Positions 1 through 6,017 of a stretch of 6,554 nt of DNA are shown piece by piece. A model generated the notes under the pieces. That model searched no databases. It was not told the origin of the DNA and saw only the letters and a program-made list of their open reading frames with translations. How positions within the stretch are numbered: position 1 is the first letter of the stretch; the number at the start of each line of letters is the position of its first letter. The stretch lies in NCBI GenBank assembly GCA_020349865.1, contig CP070700.1, positions 1,139,991 through 1,146,544 on the forward strand. Direction: 5' to 3'. The position numbers and the translations under genes were made by a program. Source of the DNA: Desulfobacteraceae bacterium. Its GTDB lineage: Bacteria; Desulfobacterota; DSM-4660; Desulfatiglandales; Desulfatiglandaceae.

Positions 1-212
1 CTTACATGAGTTTTGCTTGATTCAATGCCGAATTTCTCAAAACGACCTTCCTCAACACGGACCTTACATTTCCCGCAAACCTTCTTCTCACCGCACAGGG
101 CCTCGATGTCCACACCCAGAAGCCTTGAAGCCTCGATCACGGTAATTCCTTTAGGAACGGCTCCCCGTCGGCCAGAGGGTTGAAAGATCACCATTGCCTT
201 ATTATCTTCCAT
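1..212 (-). CDS. RACo-type corrinoid activation protein, N-terminal [2Fe-2S] domain (partial, cut by window edge)
   Basis: Only the first 70 codons are present; the gene runs off the left edge. The translation begins MEDNKAMVIFQPSGRRGAVP and continues as a plant-type [2Fe-2S] ferredoxin fold, with C40, C46 and C49 in a C-x5-C-x2-C arrangement (ALCGEKKVCGKCKV). The fourth ligand would lie beyond the edge. In reductive activators of corrinoid proteins (RACo, DUF4445/ASKHA family, usually about 600 residues) this domain precedes an ATPase-like domain and delivers an electron to Co(II)-corrinoid using ATP. The start at 212 is preceded by GAAGGAGGAT at good spacing; an ATG at 220 is followed at once by a stop. 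Its position after a corrinoid protein and two methyltransferases favours RACo over an ordinary ferredoxin. The ASKHA domain itself cannot be seen, so a different ferredoxin-domain protein remains possible. Confidence 0.82.
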   Translation of the reverse strand, partial: MEDNKAMVIFQPSGRRGAVPKGITVIEASRLLGVDIEALCGEKKVCGKCKVRVEEGRFEKFGIESSKTHV

Positions 213-268
213 TAAATCATATCCTCCTTCACACTGAAATCAGCAGACCCCTTCTTCCACAGTCTTTT

Positions 269-298
269 GTATAAGACAATTAGTGACAGGTTATGCAA
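269..298 (-). promoter_or_regulatory. Candidate sigma-70-like promoter for the RACo-type gene
   Basis: On the minus strand TTGCAT (298-293) and TTATAC (274-269) are separated by 18 bases, 57 bases upstream of the ATG at 212. The hexamers match the consensus only partly and the surroundings are AT-rich, so this is a weak call. A local promoter is plausible because 308 bases separate this gene from the corrinoid protein gene. Confidence 0.22.
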
Positions 299-324
299 AG
301 GTCTCGTTCTGTGTATTTCGAACT

Positions 325-340
325 TCAAGCATCTGCTTGA
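325..340. promoter_or_regulatory. Perfect 7-bp dyad TCAAGCA-TC-TGCTTGA
   Basis: The two 7-base arms are exact reverse complements with a 2-base centre, which is too tight for a good RNA hairpin but typical of a protein-binding operator. It lies about 115 bases upstream of the RACo-type start and upstream of the candidate promoter. No regulator gene is visible in the window. Confidence 0.3.
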
Positions 341-389
341 GATCGATTTAGTCTAACAGGTCTGCCACCCCCTCAAATTCGGGCGTATA

Positions 390-488
390 CCCTGTTGAAT
401 AGTGATTGAATAATGAAATCCCGACCATAAGAATGTAACCTAACAACAGGACTATCCTGTTGAGTTATAAATTCTTAAATCAACAGGG
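390..488. repeat. Nested inverted repeats built on CAACAGG
   Basis: This spacer between the corrinoid protein gene and the RACo-type gene holds four CAACAGG half-sites. The inner pair, CAACAGGA (444-451) and TCCTGTTG (455-462), forms a perfect 8-bp hairpin with a CTA loop. The outer pair, CCCTGTTGA (390-398) and TCAACAGGG (480-488), is a perfect 9-bp match. In minus-strand RNA the set could fold as a branched structure just after the corrinoid gene (stop at 521). No U-tract follows, so this is more likely an operator array, an RNA processing or stability element, or a factor-dependent end than a simple intrinsic terminator. The rest of 213-520 shows no gene. Confidence 0.5.
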
Positions 489-520
489 CAGCTCAGAATT
501 CCAAAACACACGACAACGGC

Positions 521-1192
521 TTATTCGGCTTTTTGTTTTTCATACTCCCTTAGACGGGATATCATTTTAATACCCTCCTGAACCGCATTCCCGGCAGACT
601 CAGCATATCCATCGGCTCCGAAAAGATTGGCCACGTCCTGGGTCACAGGAGCTCCACCCAACATGATGGCAACGTTCGGGTTCTTGTCCTTGATCATCTT
701 GATGACCTTCTTCATCCCCAGCATGGTAGTCGTCATCATCGCTGACATGGCCACTACCTCGGCATCCGTCCGGAGCTGTTCCTCCACAAAATTCTCAAGG
801 GGAACGTCCCTGCCTAAATCGTGAACCTCCCATCCTGCCACGTCAAACATCATCTTTACCAGGTTTTTGCCAATGTCGTGAACATCTCCCTGGATGCTTC
901 CGATCACCACCTGTGCTACCGCCCCCCCTTCCTTTGCGGGAACATGGGGTCTCAGGATGTCCAGTCCGGCATAGAGAGCATCAGCGCACATGAGCACTTC
1001 GGGCACAAAGTACTCATTCCTCTCGTAAAGATCACCGACGACCTCCATACCGGCAGCCAGTCCATCCATAATCATTTCAAGGGCTGTATGCCCATCATCC
1101 ACTGCCTGCTGGGAGGCCTCTTTGACCTGATCCTCTTTGAAATTAATAACGCCATCCTTCAAGAGCTCTAACAGTTCTTCCTTGCTTGCCAT
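521..1192 (-). CDS. Methyltransferase cognate corrinoid protein (B12-binding)
   Basis: This 223-residue protein has the size and order of the MtbC/MtaC/MtvC-type corrinoid proteins: a helical cap of about 85 residues, then a Rossmann B12-binding domain. The base-off signature GDVHDIGKN is at 102-110 with H105 as the lower cobalt ligand, followed by S150 in the AMSAMMTTTM segment and G179-G180 in MLGGAPV, both usual contacts of the nucleotide tail. It would carry the methyl group on cobalt between the UroD-family and MtrH-family enzymes in the cytoplasm. The reading frame is open to 1345, but the added 51 residues are Arg/Pro-rich, unlike the family, and overlap the end of the UroD-family gene. 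The ATG at 1192 has AAGGAGGA just upstream and starts MASKEELLELLKDGV, a standard family N-terminus. It sits 34 bases after the UroD-family stop, so the two are surely cotranscribed. The methylated substrate cannot be read from this protein. Confidence 0.95.
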   Translation of the reverse strand: MASKEELLELLKDGVINFKEDQVKEASQQAVDDGHTALEMIMDGLAAGMEVVGDLYERNEYFVPEVLMCADALYAGLDILRPHVPAKEGGAVAQVVIGSIQGDVHDIGKNLVKMMFDVAGWEVHDLGRDVPLENFVEEQLRTDAEVVAMSAMMTTTMLGMKKVIKMIKDKNPNVAIMLGGAPVTQDVANLFGADGYAESAGNAVQEGIKMISRLREYEKQKAE

Positions 1193-1200
1193 ATCTATTC

Positions 1201-1208
1201 TCCTCCTT
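1201..1208 (-). promoter_or_regulatory. Ribosome binding site that fixes the corrinoid protein start at 1192
   Basis: The minus strand reads AAGGAGGA 8 bases before the ATG at 1192. It lies in the 34-base gap after the UroD-family stop and rules for this ATG over the upstream in-frame one at 1345. Confidence 0.85.
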
Positions 1209-1226
1209 ATATGTATTTTCTTATAA

Positions 1227-2306
1227 TTACAGCCTTCCGACAGCCGGGGTTGGTCCGGTCTTATAGGTCCTGGCCGTCTCTTCAATGGCCCGGAAGTTCT
1301 CTTCTTTGATGTCGGGCCAGAGATCACAGCCCGGCCAGACAGCATCTACCGTGCCGTCAATATTTGTCTTGATTCCTTCGATAGCCTGATCAACAGTGGT
1401 TTCTTCAGCGCAGGGGAGCCCAAATACATCAAAATTACCAACAATAAGGGCATCGTTCCCTAATTTCTGACGGGTTTCAAGGAGATTGTTCTTAATGTCA
1501 AAACTGACAGCCTTAGAGCCGGAATCCTGAACAATCTGCCACATCATCTCGACCAAAGGATCAGTTGATCCGCATATATGCAACACTTTAGTGGCATCTC
1601 CCCAACCGGCCAGGATCCGGGTCAACCTCGGCTGGATCAAATCTTTAAAGGTTCTGGGGCTGAGAAGATCTGCCGCTACCCCGGGTTCCCTCAGTGTGAT
1701 AAAATCCGCCCCGGCATCAAGCATTGACTTGCCGATATTGATGATCATATCCGAGAACTTGTCAAGTATATCCTCTACCCTCGCTTTATCCTTGAAGACG
1801 CCCTTCAATACCTTATCCAGCTCAATGGTCTGCCCGCACTGGGTAAAGGGACCCAATTGCCAGACACCCAAGGCAAGATTTGGCTCTTCCTTCTTTACGA
1901 TCTTGATTGCATCGGGAATCAGGTTCATCGGATACTTATCCATGATGTTGTCGATATCATCCTGCGTAATCTCCACCTGATCCAGCTCTGCCCAGTTTTT
2001 ATAGGGAATGGTGGGGTAAAGAATGTCCTCTGAATCTTCATAAAGGCTTATCTCATTGCCTAAGGCCTCGGATTCCCAGCACATGTCATAGGGAATTACT
2101 ATGGAGTCCAGATTGAACATCCTGGCGGACTCAATACCCGAATAAGCAAGCCGCTCTGCATTCCTATGAATACTTGGAAAATTGTAACCTAACTTTTTAA
2201 TGGCGGGTAGAAGCACCATACCCATACCTGTAAAGAATGGCATCTTGTCCACGGGTTCACGATTAAAAAAACTCTTTACTCTCTCTATGGGGGTAAGCTC
2301 AGCCAT
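1227..2306 (-). CDS. UroD/MtaA-family zinc-dependent corrinoid methyltransferase
   Basis: This 359-residue protein belongs to the uroporphyrinogen decarboxylase-fold methyltransferases. It opens with TPIERVKSFFNREPVDKMPF, matching the family's R-V-x-x-x-x-x-x-x-P-V-D-x-x-P start. It carries LREPG at 206-210 with E207, LLSPRTF at 214-220, then H243-I-C245 in KVLHICGSTDP and C327 in WPGCDLW. The H-x-C-x81-C set matches the zinc ligands of MtaA and MtbA, so this is a methyltransferase and not the haem enzyme. Such enzymes move methyl groups between a corrinoid protein and a thiol, or, as in CmuA, MtsA and bacterial O-demethylases, from the primary substrate to the corrinoid. With the corrinoid gene 34 bases downstream and an MtrH-family enzyme also in the cluster, the substrate-side role is my preferred reading (inference). 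The ATG has AAGGAG 7 bases upstream. The substrate is unknown. Confidence 0.9.
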   Translation of the reverse strand: MAELTPIERVKSFFNREPVDKMPFFTGMGMVLLPAIKKLGYNFPSIHRNAERLAYSGIESARMFNLDSIVIPYDMCWESEALGNEISLYEDSEDILYPTIPYKNWAELDQVEITQDDIDNIMDKYPMNLIPDAIKIVKKEEPNLALGVWQLGPFTQCGQTIELDKVLKGVFKDKARVEDILDKFSDMIINIGKSMLDAGADFITLREPGVAADLLSPRTFKDLIQPRLTRILAGWGDATKVLHICGSTDPLVEMMWQIVQDSGSKAVSFDIKNNLLETRQKLGNDALIVGNFDVFGLPCAEETTVDQAIEGIKTNIDGTVDAVWPGCDLWPDIKEENFRAIEETARTYKTGPTPAVGRL

Positions 2307-2344
2307 GTCGACACTCCTTGTCTTTAGTTAAAATTTATATCTGT

Positions 2345-2364
2345 AAAAAACCGAAGCGTTTCAG
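2345..2364 (-). terminator. Weak terminator-like hairpin in the leader of the UroD-family gene
   Basis: Minus-strand CTGAA-ACGC-TTCGG forms a 5-bp stem including one G-U pair, followed directly by six T. It lies 39 bases before the ATG at 2306. The stem is short, so it may be an attenuator or chance. Confidence 0.25.
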
Positions 2365-2390
2365 CCCTTCTCGTTCAAAACCTCCTTTCT

Positions 2391-2420
2391 AAAAAAAGTA
2401 AGTCCGAAGATCTTCCGGAC
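2391..2420 (-). terminator. Intrinsic terminator-like hairpin between the flavoprotein and UroD-family genes
   Basis: Minus-strand GTCCGGAAGATCTTCGGAC folds as a 7-bp stem with one bulged G and a GATC loop, and is followed by TTAC and seven T. This is the layout of a rho-independent terminator. It would end or attenuate transcription coming from the flavoprotein gene (stop at 2700) before the UroD-family gene (start at 2306), suggesting partly separate expression of the two halves of the cluster. Confidence 0.5.
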
Positions 2421-2495
2421 CACTGAACGGGCTTTTATTAATCAATAAGTCCACTCATATCGAACGTCCATTTTTATGAACTAACGTGATTTTTT

Positions 2496-2542
2496 AAAAT
2501 CGTCTAAAAGATGATTTTTCAAAAGGAAACAGATGATTTTTA
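2496..2542. repeat. 47-nt motif, copy A (upstream of the UroD-family gene)
   Basis: The motif contains AAAATCGTCT (2496-2505), its near-complement AGATGATTTT (2509-2518) and a second AGATGATTTT (2531-2540) exactly 22 bases after the previous one. The first two arms make a 10-bp dyad with one C/T change (a G-U pair in RNA). A second copy lies at 6234-6280 upstream of the MtrH-family gene. An inverted half-site AAAATCATC also occurs at 2620-2628. The rest of this 393-base spacer (2307-2699) holds no credible gene. Confidence 0.7.
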
Positions 2543-2598
2543 CGTTTTAAGTCTATGATTCCTTTTCAATAAAAAAGGGCACGTTGGTATGGATTCGC

Positions 2599-2616
2599 GT
2601 AACAGTTTAGCGCTTT
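2599..2616 (+). repeat. GTAACA...GCGCTTT repeat, copy 1
   Basis: The 18-mer GTAACAGTTTAGCGCTTT is identical to 6458-6475 and matches two inverted copies (6174-6191 and 6517-6534) with a few changes. It lies 83 bases beyond the flavoprotein stop codon. It may be one end of a degraded mobile element or a dispersed regulatory site. Confidence 0.65.
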
Positions 2617-2699
2617 CTAAAAATCATCATTGGATTATCGGGCCATGCCCCTGGTCTCTGAATTTTAAGGTTTTGGGCAACAGGCCAATGCGCTCAAGT

Positions 2700-4649
2700 C
2701 TATACGGCAACCGTCACGACACGATAGCACCGCAGACATCGTTCGGCTTCAGCCACAGCCTCAGGAGTTGAAAAGCCCTGTTCGATCTCGTCAAAACTGG
2801 AAATCCTGGATTCCGGAGGGAGCTTCGACAGCGTTTTCCGTTCTGATGTTTCGAATTTTTGTTTCACCTCTTCATCCGGGTCATAGACTTTTATGTATCT
2901 AAAGAGCTTATCAAAATGGTCATCATTATCAGGTTCAACGGGTAGATTGTTAATAAAGCTGTCGATGCTGACGGCTGCTTTTTTGCCGCTGGCCGCTGCT
3001 TCCACTACTGATTTGGGTCCGTAAACAGCGTCACCGCCGGCAAACACCCATTCCAGTTCGGTTCTAAAAGTGGCGGGATCAGCGTGTAAATCCCCAGCAG
3101 GTGAAACAGGGATATTCTGTCCATTGGCAAAATCCATTCCGGCTTTCTGGCCTATGGCCAGGATGACTGTCTCCGCTGGAAGCGTTGTAAGATCCGTTTC
3201 ATCATATTCTGGATTGAAGTTGCCGTTTTCGTCGAATACGCGGGTGCAGCGCTTGAACTCCACTCCGCTCACTTTTCCGTCCCTGCCTTCTATGGTTTTA
3301 GGTCCGTATGAGTTGAATATTTCGATCTTTTCCTCGATAGCACCTTCAGTTTCATGTTCCCAGGCGGGCATCTCGTCTCTGGACTCAAGGCTGACCATAG
3401 TCACCTCCTCGACACCGAGGCGTTTGGCCGTGCGGGCCACATCGACTGCCACGTTGCCGCCGCCCACGACAATGATCTTTTTCCCGAGTTTGACCTCTTT
3501 ACCCAAGGCTATATCCCTGAGGAACTGAATACCTGATATCACCCCTTCCAGCTCTTCGCCTTCAACTCCGAGCCGGTGGCTTCCGTGGAGTCCGGGACCC
3601 AAAAATACCGCATTGAATCCCTCGAACTTAAGGCTGTCAAGGGTTACATCTTCACCAAAAGAGACGCCGGTTTTTATGGTGACGCCCATCTTTTCGATTA
3701 CCCCGATCTCCGTAACAAGAATATCCGGAGGAAGAGAGTATTTGGGAATTCCAACGACCATCATCCCGCCGGCAACGGGCAATTTTTCGAAAATCGTGAC
3801 CTGATGTCCTTTTAATACAAGGTGATAGGCACACGTAATCCCTGCAGGACCTGCACCGATAATGGCGACTTTACCGGTCTTTTCCGAAGGTGTAATCTGA
3901 AATTCCGGCACCCTGTTCTCGGACATTTCATAGTCTGCCACAAAGCGCTTGAGAGACATGATGGAAATAGGTTCATCCACATTAGCACGCCGGCAATGTT
4001 CCTCGCATGGACGTACACAGATACGGCCCACGCAGCCCGGCAGCGGAAGTCGTTCACGGATCACATCAAGAGATTCTGCAAATTTGGCATCTTTGATTAA
4101 TTCAACGTATTTGGGAATATCGAGATGAATGGGGCAGGCATCCATGCAGGAGGCAGTCAACTTGGAATAGTATGTGCCTGCTTTCGCTGTTTTTTTAGTG
4201 TTAATAGCCTGTGAAAACTCGTCAGAAAAATATTTCAGGGCTTGCATAAGCGGAACAGGGCCTGCTTTACCGATGGTGCATTTTCCAGCATCTATGATGG
4301 CTTCGGAAGTCGACTGTAAAAACTCTAAGTCCTCTTCCGTGGCTTCGCCGTCAAATATATCTCGAAAGACCTCTAACTGCTCTTTCCACCCGGTCTTGCA
4401 GTAATTACATTTGTCACATGTTTTTGAATGCTCGTAATTAGCCTCCAGGTAGGCTTGCAGAGAATCAAGGATATCAACATCCTTAGAGCGGAGAATGATC
4501 CCATCCCAACCTATTAAGGCCTTTATCTTTTGGTCCTCCCTGAAGTATTCAGGCAAGTAGACATAATCTACGGGTTCAAAGGTCTGGGGATCTTTTCCCC
4601 GGTTGTCAACAATCCTCCCTCCCCATGAACTGAAAATGATATCGTTCAC
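2700..4649 (-). CDS. NuoF-type [4Fe-4S] domain fused to GltD/NfnB-like FAD- and NAD(P)-dependent oxidoreductase
   Basis: This 649-residue cytoplasmic flavoprotein has four visible parts. An uncharacterised stretch of about 75 residues leads into a NuoF C-terminal-type cluster site (C78, C81, C84 and C124 in TCDKCNYCKTG and GKCTIGKAGP). A GltD/DPYD-like domain II follows (C168, C172, C206, C211, C215, C219). Next comes the FAD Rossmann motif GAGPAG at 265-270 with E288, the NAD(P) motif GGGNVAVDVA at 396-405, and the closing FAD motif AGGDAVYGPKSVVEAA at 537-552. A C-x2-C pair (C638, C641) sits near the end. No NuoF FMN/NADH domain is present. The likely job is moving electrons between NAD(P)H and a ferredoxin-like partner; the neighbours suggest it feeds the RACo-type activator (inference). 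Start is GTG at 4649, with GGGGAGAG upstream; no nearby ATG fits. It follows the MtrH-family gene by 135 bases. A separate transhydrogenase-like or glutamate synthase-like role is the alternative. Confidence 0.88.
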   Translation of the reverse strand: MNDIIFSSWGGRIVDNRGKDPQTFEPVDYVYLPEYFREDQKIKALIGWDGIILRSKDVDILDSLQAYLEANYEHSKTCDKCNYCKTGWKEQLEVFRDIFDGEATEEDLEFLQSTSEAIIDAGKCTIGKAGPVPLMQALKYFSDEFSQAINTKKTAKAGTYYSKLTASCMDACPIHLDIPKYVELIKDAKFAESLDVIRERLPLPGCVGRICVRPCEEHCRRANVDEPISIMSLKRFVADYEMSENRVPEFQITPSEKTGKVAIIGAGPAGITCAYHLVLKGHQVTIFEKLPVAGGMMVVGIPKYSLPPDILVTEIGVIEKMGVTIKTGVSFGEDVTLDSLKFEGFNAVFLGPGLHGSHRLGVEGEELEGVISGIQFLRDIALGKEVKLGKKIIVVGGGNVAVDVARTAKRLGVEEVTMVSLESRDEMPAWEHETEGAIEEKIEIFNSYGPKTIEGRDGKVSGVEFKRCTRVFDENGNFNPEYDETDLTTLPAETVILAIGQKAGMDFANGQNIPVSPAGDLHADPATFRTELEWVFAGGDAVYGPKSVVEAAASGKKAAVSIDSFINNLPVEPDNDDHFDKLFRYIKVYDPDEEVKQKFETSERKTLSKLPPESRISSFDEIEQGFSTPEAVAEAERCLRCYRVVTVAV

Positions 4650-4652
4650 GCT

Positions 4653-4660
4653 CTCTCCCC
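4653..4660 (-). promoter_or_regulatory. Ribosome binding site supporting a GTG start
   Basis: Minus-strand GGGGAGAG lies 3 to 4 bases before the GTG at 4649. The protein then reads MNDIIFSSWGG with no alternative ATG near it, so GTG is the likely initiator. Confidence 0.6.
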
Positions 4661-4695
4661 TTTACTCTTAACAGATTGACATAGGTCATAGACTG

Positions 4696-4725
4696 AAGAT
4701 CCCTGCAGCAAGCAACAGGGATCTT
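4696..4725. promoter_or_regulatory. Perfect 10-bp intercistronic hairpin
   Basis: AAGATCCCTG (4696-4705) and CAGGGATCTT (4716-4725) are exact reverse complements around a 10-base loop. It lies between the MtrH-family stop and the flavoprotein start. No U-tract follows on the minus strand, so I read it as an mRNA processing or stability hairpin that would set the ratio of the two products, rather than a full terminator. Confidence 0.55.
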
Positions 4726-4752
4726 ATCTTATCGACAGCTCTTATTGTTACA

Positions 4753-4780
4753 AGTTAGCTTCCCTTCGGTTCGCTTAACT
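4753..4780. promoter_or_regulatory. Imperfect hairpin just after the MtrH-family stop codon
   Basis: AGTTAGC (4753-4759) pairs with GCTTAACT (4773-4780) with one bulged base. It begins 5 bases after the stop codon on the minus strand and sits in tandem with the stronger hairpin at 4696-4725. It has no convincing T-tract. Confidence 0.3.
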
Positions 4781-4784
4781 CCTT

Positions 4785-5777
4785 TTAACGTTCCACTTTT
4801 GTTAAATCTGCGGCTTCTTGCCAACGCGCCTTGAGGTTCTCTGCAAAATCGGACCACAGCTTGTAAATGGGATGGCTCTCAGTCTTGGGCAGCTCTTTTA
4901 TTTCATCAAAAACAGCGGTGGCCAAAAAGGCATCGGCTAAAGCAATGGCCGGCATGACGCGTGCAGCACCTGCCATGGGACCGGTGAACACAAGGTCATT
5001 AAAGAAGAGTGCGGAAAGGGATTCCACAGCGGCATCAATAGCTGCCCAACTCTTAAAGCCCCACATCTCCTCCTTAAACCGTTTGTATTCCATGTAAGAA
5101 CCGTTGCTTGGTGCACTGGCCGTTGCGAAACCCCACTTCTCTTTTATCATTTTTCCTGCTATTCCGCACATTGCTGCTGCTGGAGCGTTCAAAGTCGTTG
5201 TGTCCACGATGACGGTCTCAAATTTGGCATCCGCCTTTTCTATAGCATCCAGTAGCTTCTGTGCCCCGCTGATCCTGCCGCTGGGCATCTGGTCGGCTGG
5301 ATCAAAGGCAACAAGGAGGACGTGCTTAACGCCAATCTGCACCATCTCTTTGATTTCCGTCTCCAGATCCTCTTCCCAGACCGTGATACTGTTGTAGAAC
5401 ATGCGATCCAGCAAACCCTTTTCTGCACAATAGGCTGCACCATCCAGCTTCGTCTTCATCTGAATTGCGTCAATACAAAAGGGCATCTTGCTGACAGAGG
5501 TAACAAAATCCACATATTTATTGAATTTCTCACCCGGACTTGCAACAATGTCGGCCATGGGAGGGACTCCGGTCTCTTCCCAGTATTTGTCAGCAGTATT
5601 GAGAAGTTCTTTTGCCCGTTCTTCATTAAATCCTTTTCTCCGACTCCCTTTGTCAAAAATTCTGTCGCTCTCCTGAAAGATTGAAAAGCAGGCTATGGTT
5701 GGATTCGCGCCAGGTTGACCACCTAATTTTACTCCGCCGATCTCATAAATCTTTGGATCTTTTTCAAACCGAAACAT
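4785..5777 (-). CDS. MtrH-family methyl-corrinoid:tetrahydropterin methyltransferase
   Basis: This 330-residue protein belongs to the MtrH family (tetrahydromethanopterin S-methyltransferase subunit H and bacterial relatives). It starts MFRFEKDPKIYEIGGVKLGG-QPG-NPT, the family's hallmark opening. It continues with PPMADIVASPGEKFNKYVDFV (72-92), the PFCIDA strand (99-104), GLLDRMFYNSI (121-131), LLVAFDPAD (154-162) and VDTTTLNAP (191-199), all laid out as in a TIM-barrel pterin methyltransferase. In bacteria such proteins transfer the methyl group from a methylated corrinoid protein to tetrahydrofolate (or the reverse), so here it links the corrinoid protein at 521-1192 to one-carbon metabolism. 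No other Mtr subunits are present, which excludes the membrane Na+-pumping complex. The length is normal and the ATG is preceded by a near-perfect AAAGGAGGT. It is the first gene of the cluster within the window, behind a 777-base repeat-rich leader. Confidence 0.93.
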   Translation of the reverse strand: MFRFEKDPKIYEIGGVKLGGQPGANPTIACFSIFQESDRIFDKGSRRKGFNEERAKELLNTADKYWEETGVPPMADIVASPGEKFNKYVDFVTSVSKMPFCIDAIQMKTKLDGAAYCAEKGLLDRMFYNSITVWEEDLETEIKEMVQIGVKHVLLVAFDPADQMPSGRISGAQKLLDAIEKADAKFETVIVDTTTLNAPAAAMCGIAGKMIKEKWGFATASAPSNGSYMEYKRFKEEMWGFKSWAAIDAAVESLSALFFNDLVFTGPMAGAARVMPAIALADAFLATAVFDEIKELPKTESHPIYKLWSDFAENLKARWQEAADLTKVER

Positions 5778-5783
5778 ATTTTG

Positions 5784-5792
5784 ACCTCCTTT
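5784..5792 (-). promoter_or_regulatory. Strong ribosome binding site of the MtrH-family gene
   Basis: Minus-strand AAAGGAGGT stands 6 bases before the ATG at 5777. The preceding TTTTAGAG-AAAGGAGGT block resembles an orphan copy at 2381-2396 in front of the UroD-family gene. Confidence 0.8.
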
Positions 5793-5846
5793 CTCTAAAA
5801 GACAAAACCCGCCCCCAGGCCGTTTAAATATCCCAGAGTAACCAAA

Positions 5847-6017
5847 TTAAAATAAACGTAGTAGTTTACCAAAAGTGTATTGTAGGGCCATGGTGATCTC
5901 TTTTTCAAAAGCCGCATAAGCCGGCCGTTCGGCTAAGCTCGCCGCATGCGTCATTCTATTGAACGGCAGATTAGCCTTAAAATTCAGCCCAGGACAGCCC
6001 CAGTAGGGAATCTTCAT
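5847..6017 (-). other. Doubtful 56-codon open frame inside the inverted-repeat element
   Basis: An ATG-to-TAA frame runs through one terminal repeat and out of the element, starting MKIPYWGCPGLNFKANLPF. I see no Shine-Dalgarno sequence before its ATG and no known domain. It shares the element with another open frame (5977-6171) that lacks a start. I do not recognise it; it is more likely a by-product of the repeat than a gene. Confidence 0.2.

Noticed and set aside
821..1171. Plus-strand open frame of 116 codons opposite the corrinoid protein gene
   Set aside because: It lies wholly antisense to a well-supported gene, with no recognisable domain; a shadow frame.
1193..1345. In-frame N-terminal extension of the corrinoid protein by 51 residues from an ATG at 1345
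   Set aside because: It overlaps the 3' end of the UroD-family gene, is Arg/Pro-rich and unlike the family, and the ATG at 1192 has a strong ribosome site and a normal family N-terminus.
1227..2306. True uroporphyrinogen decarboxylase for haem synthesis
   Set aside because: The H-x-C...C zinc triad and the adjacent corrinoid protein gene identify a methyltransferase of the same fold.
2496..2542. CRISPR-like array from the repeated AGATGATTTT arms
   Set aside because: There are only two or three short arms per site, with 12-base linkers, no regular spacers and no cas genes.
2589..2771. Plus-strand 60-codon frame spanning the spacer and the flavoprotein 3' end
   Set aside because: It begins in the repeat region, overlaps the flavoprotein gene antisense, and shows no domain.
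3070..3528. Plus-strand open frame of 152 codons opposite the flavoprotein gene
   Set aside because: It is antisense to the FAD and NAD(P) domains, Ser/Pro-rich and without any motif; a shadow frame.
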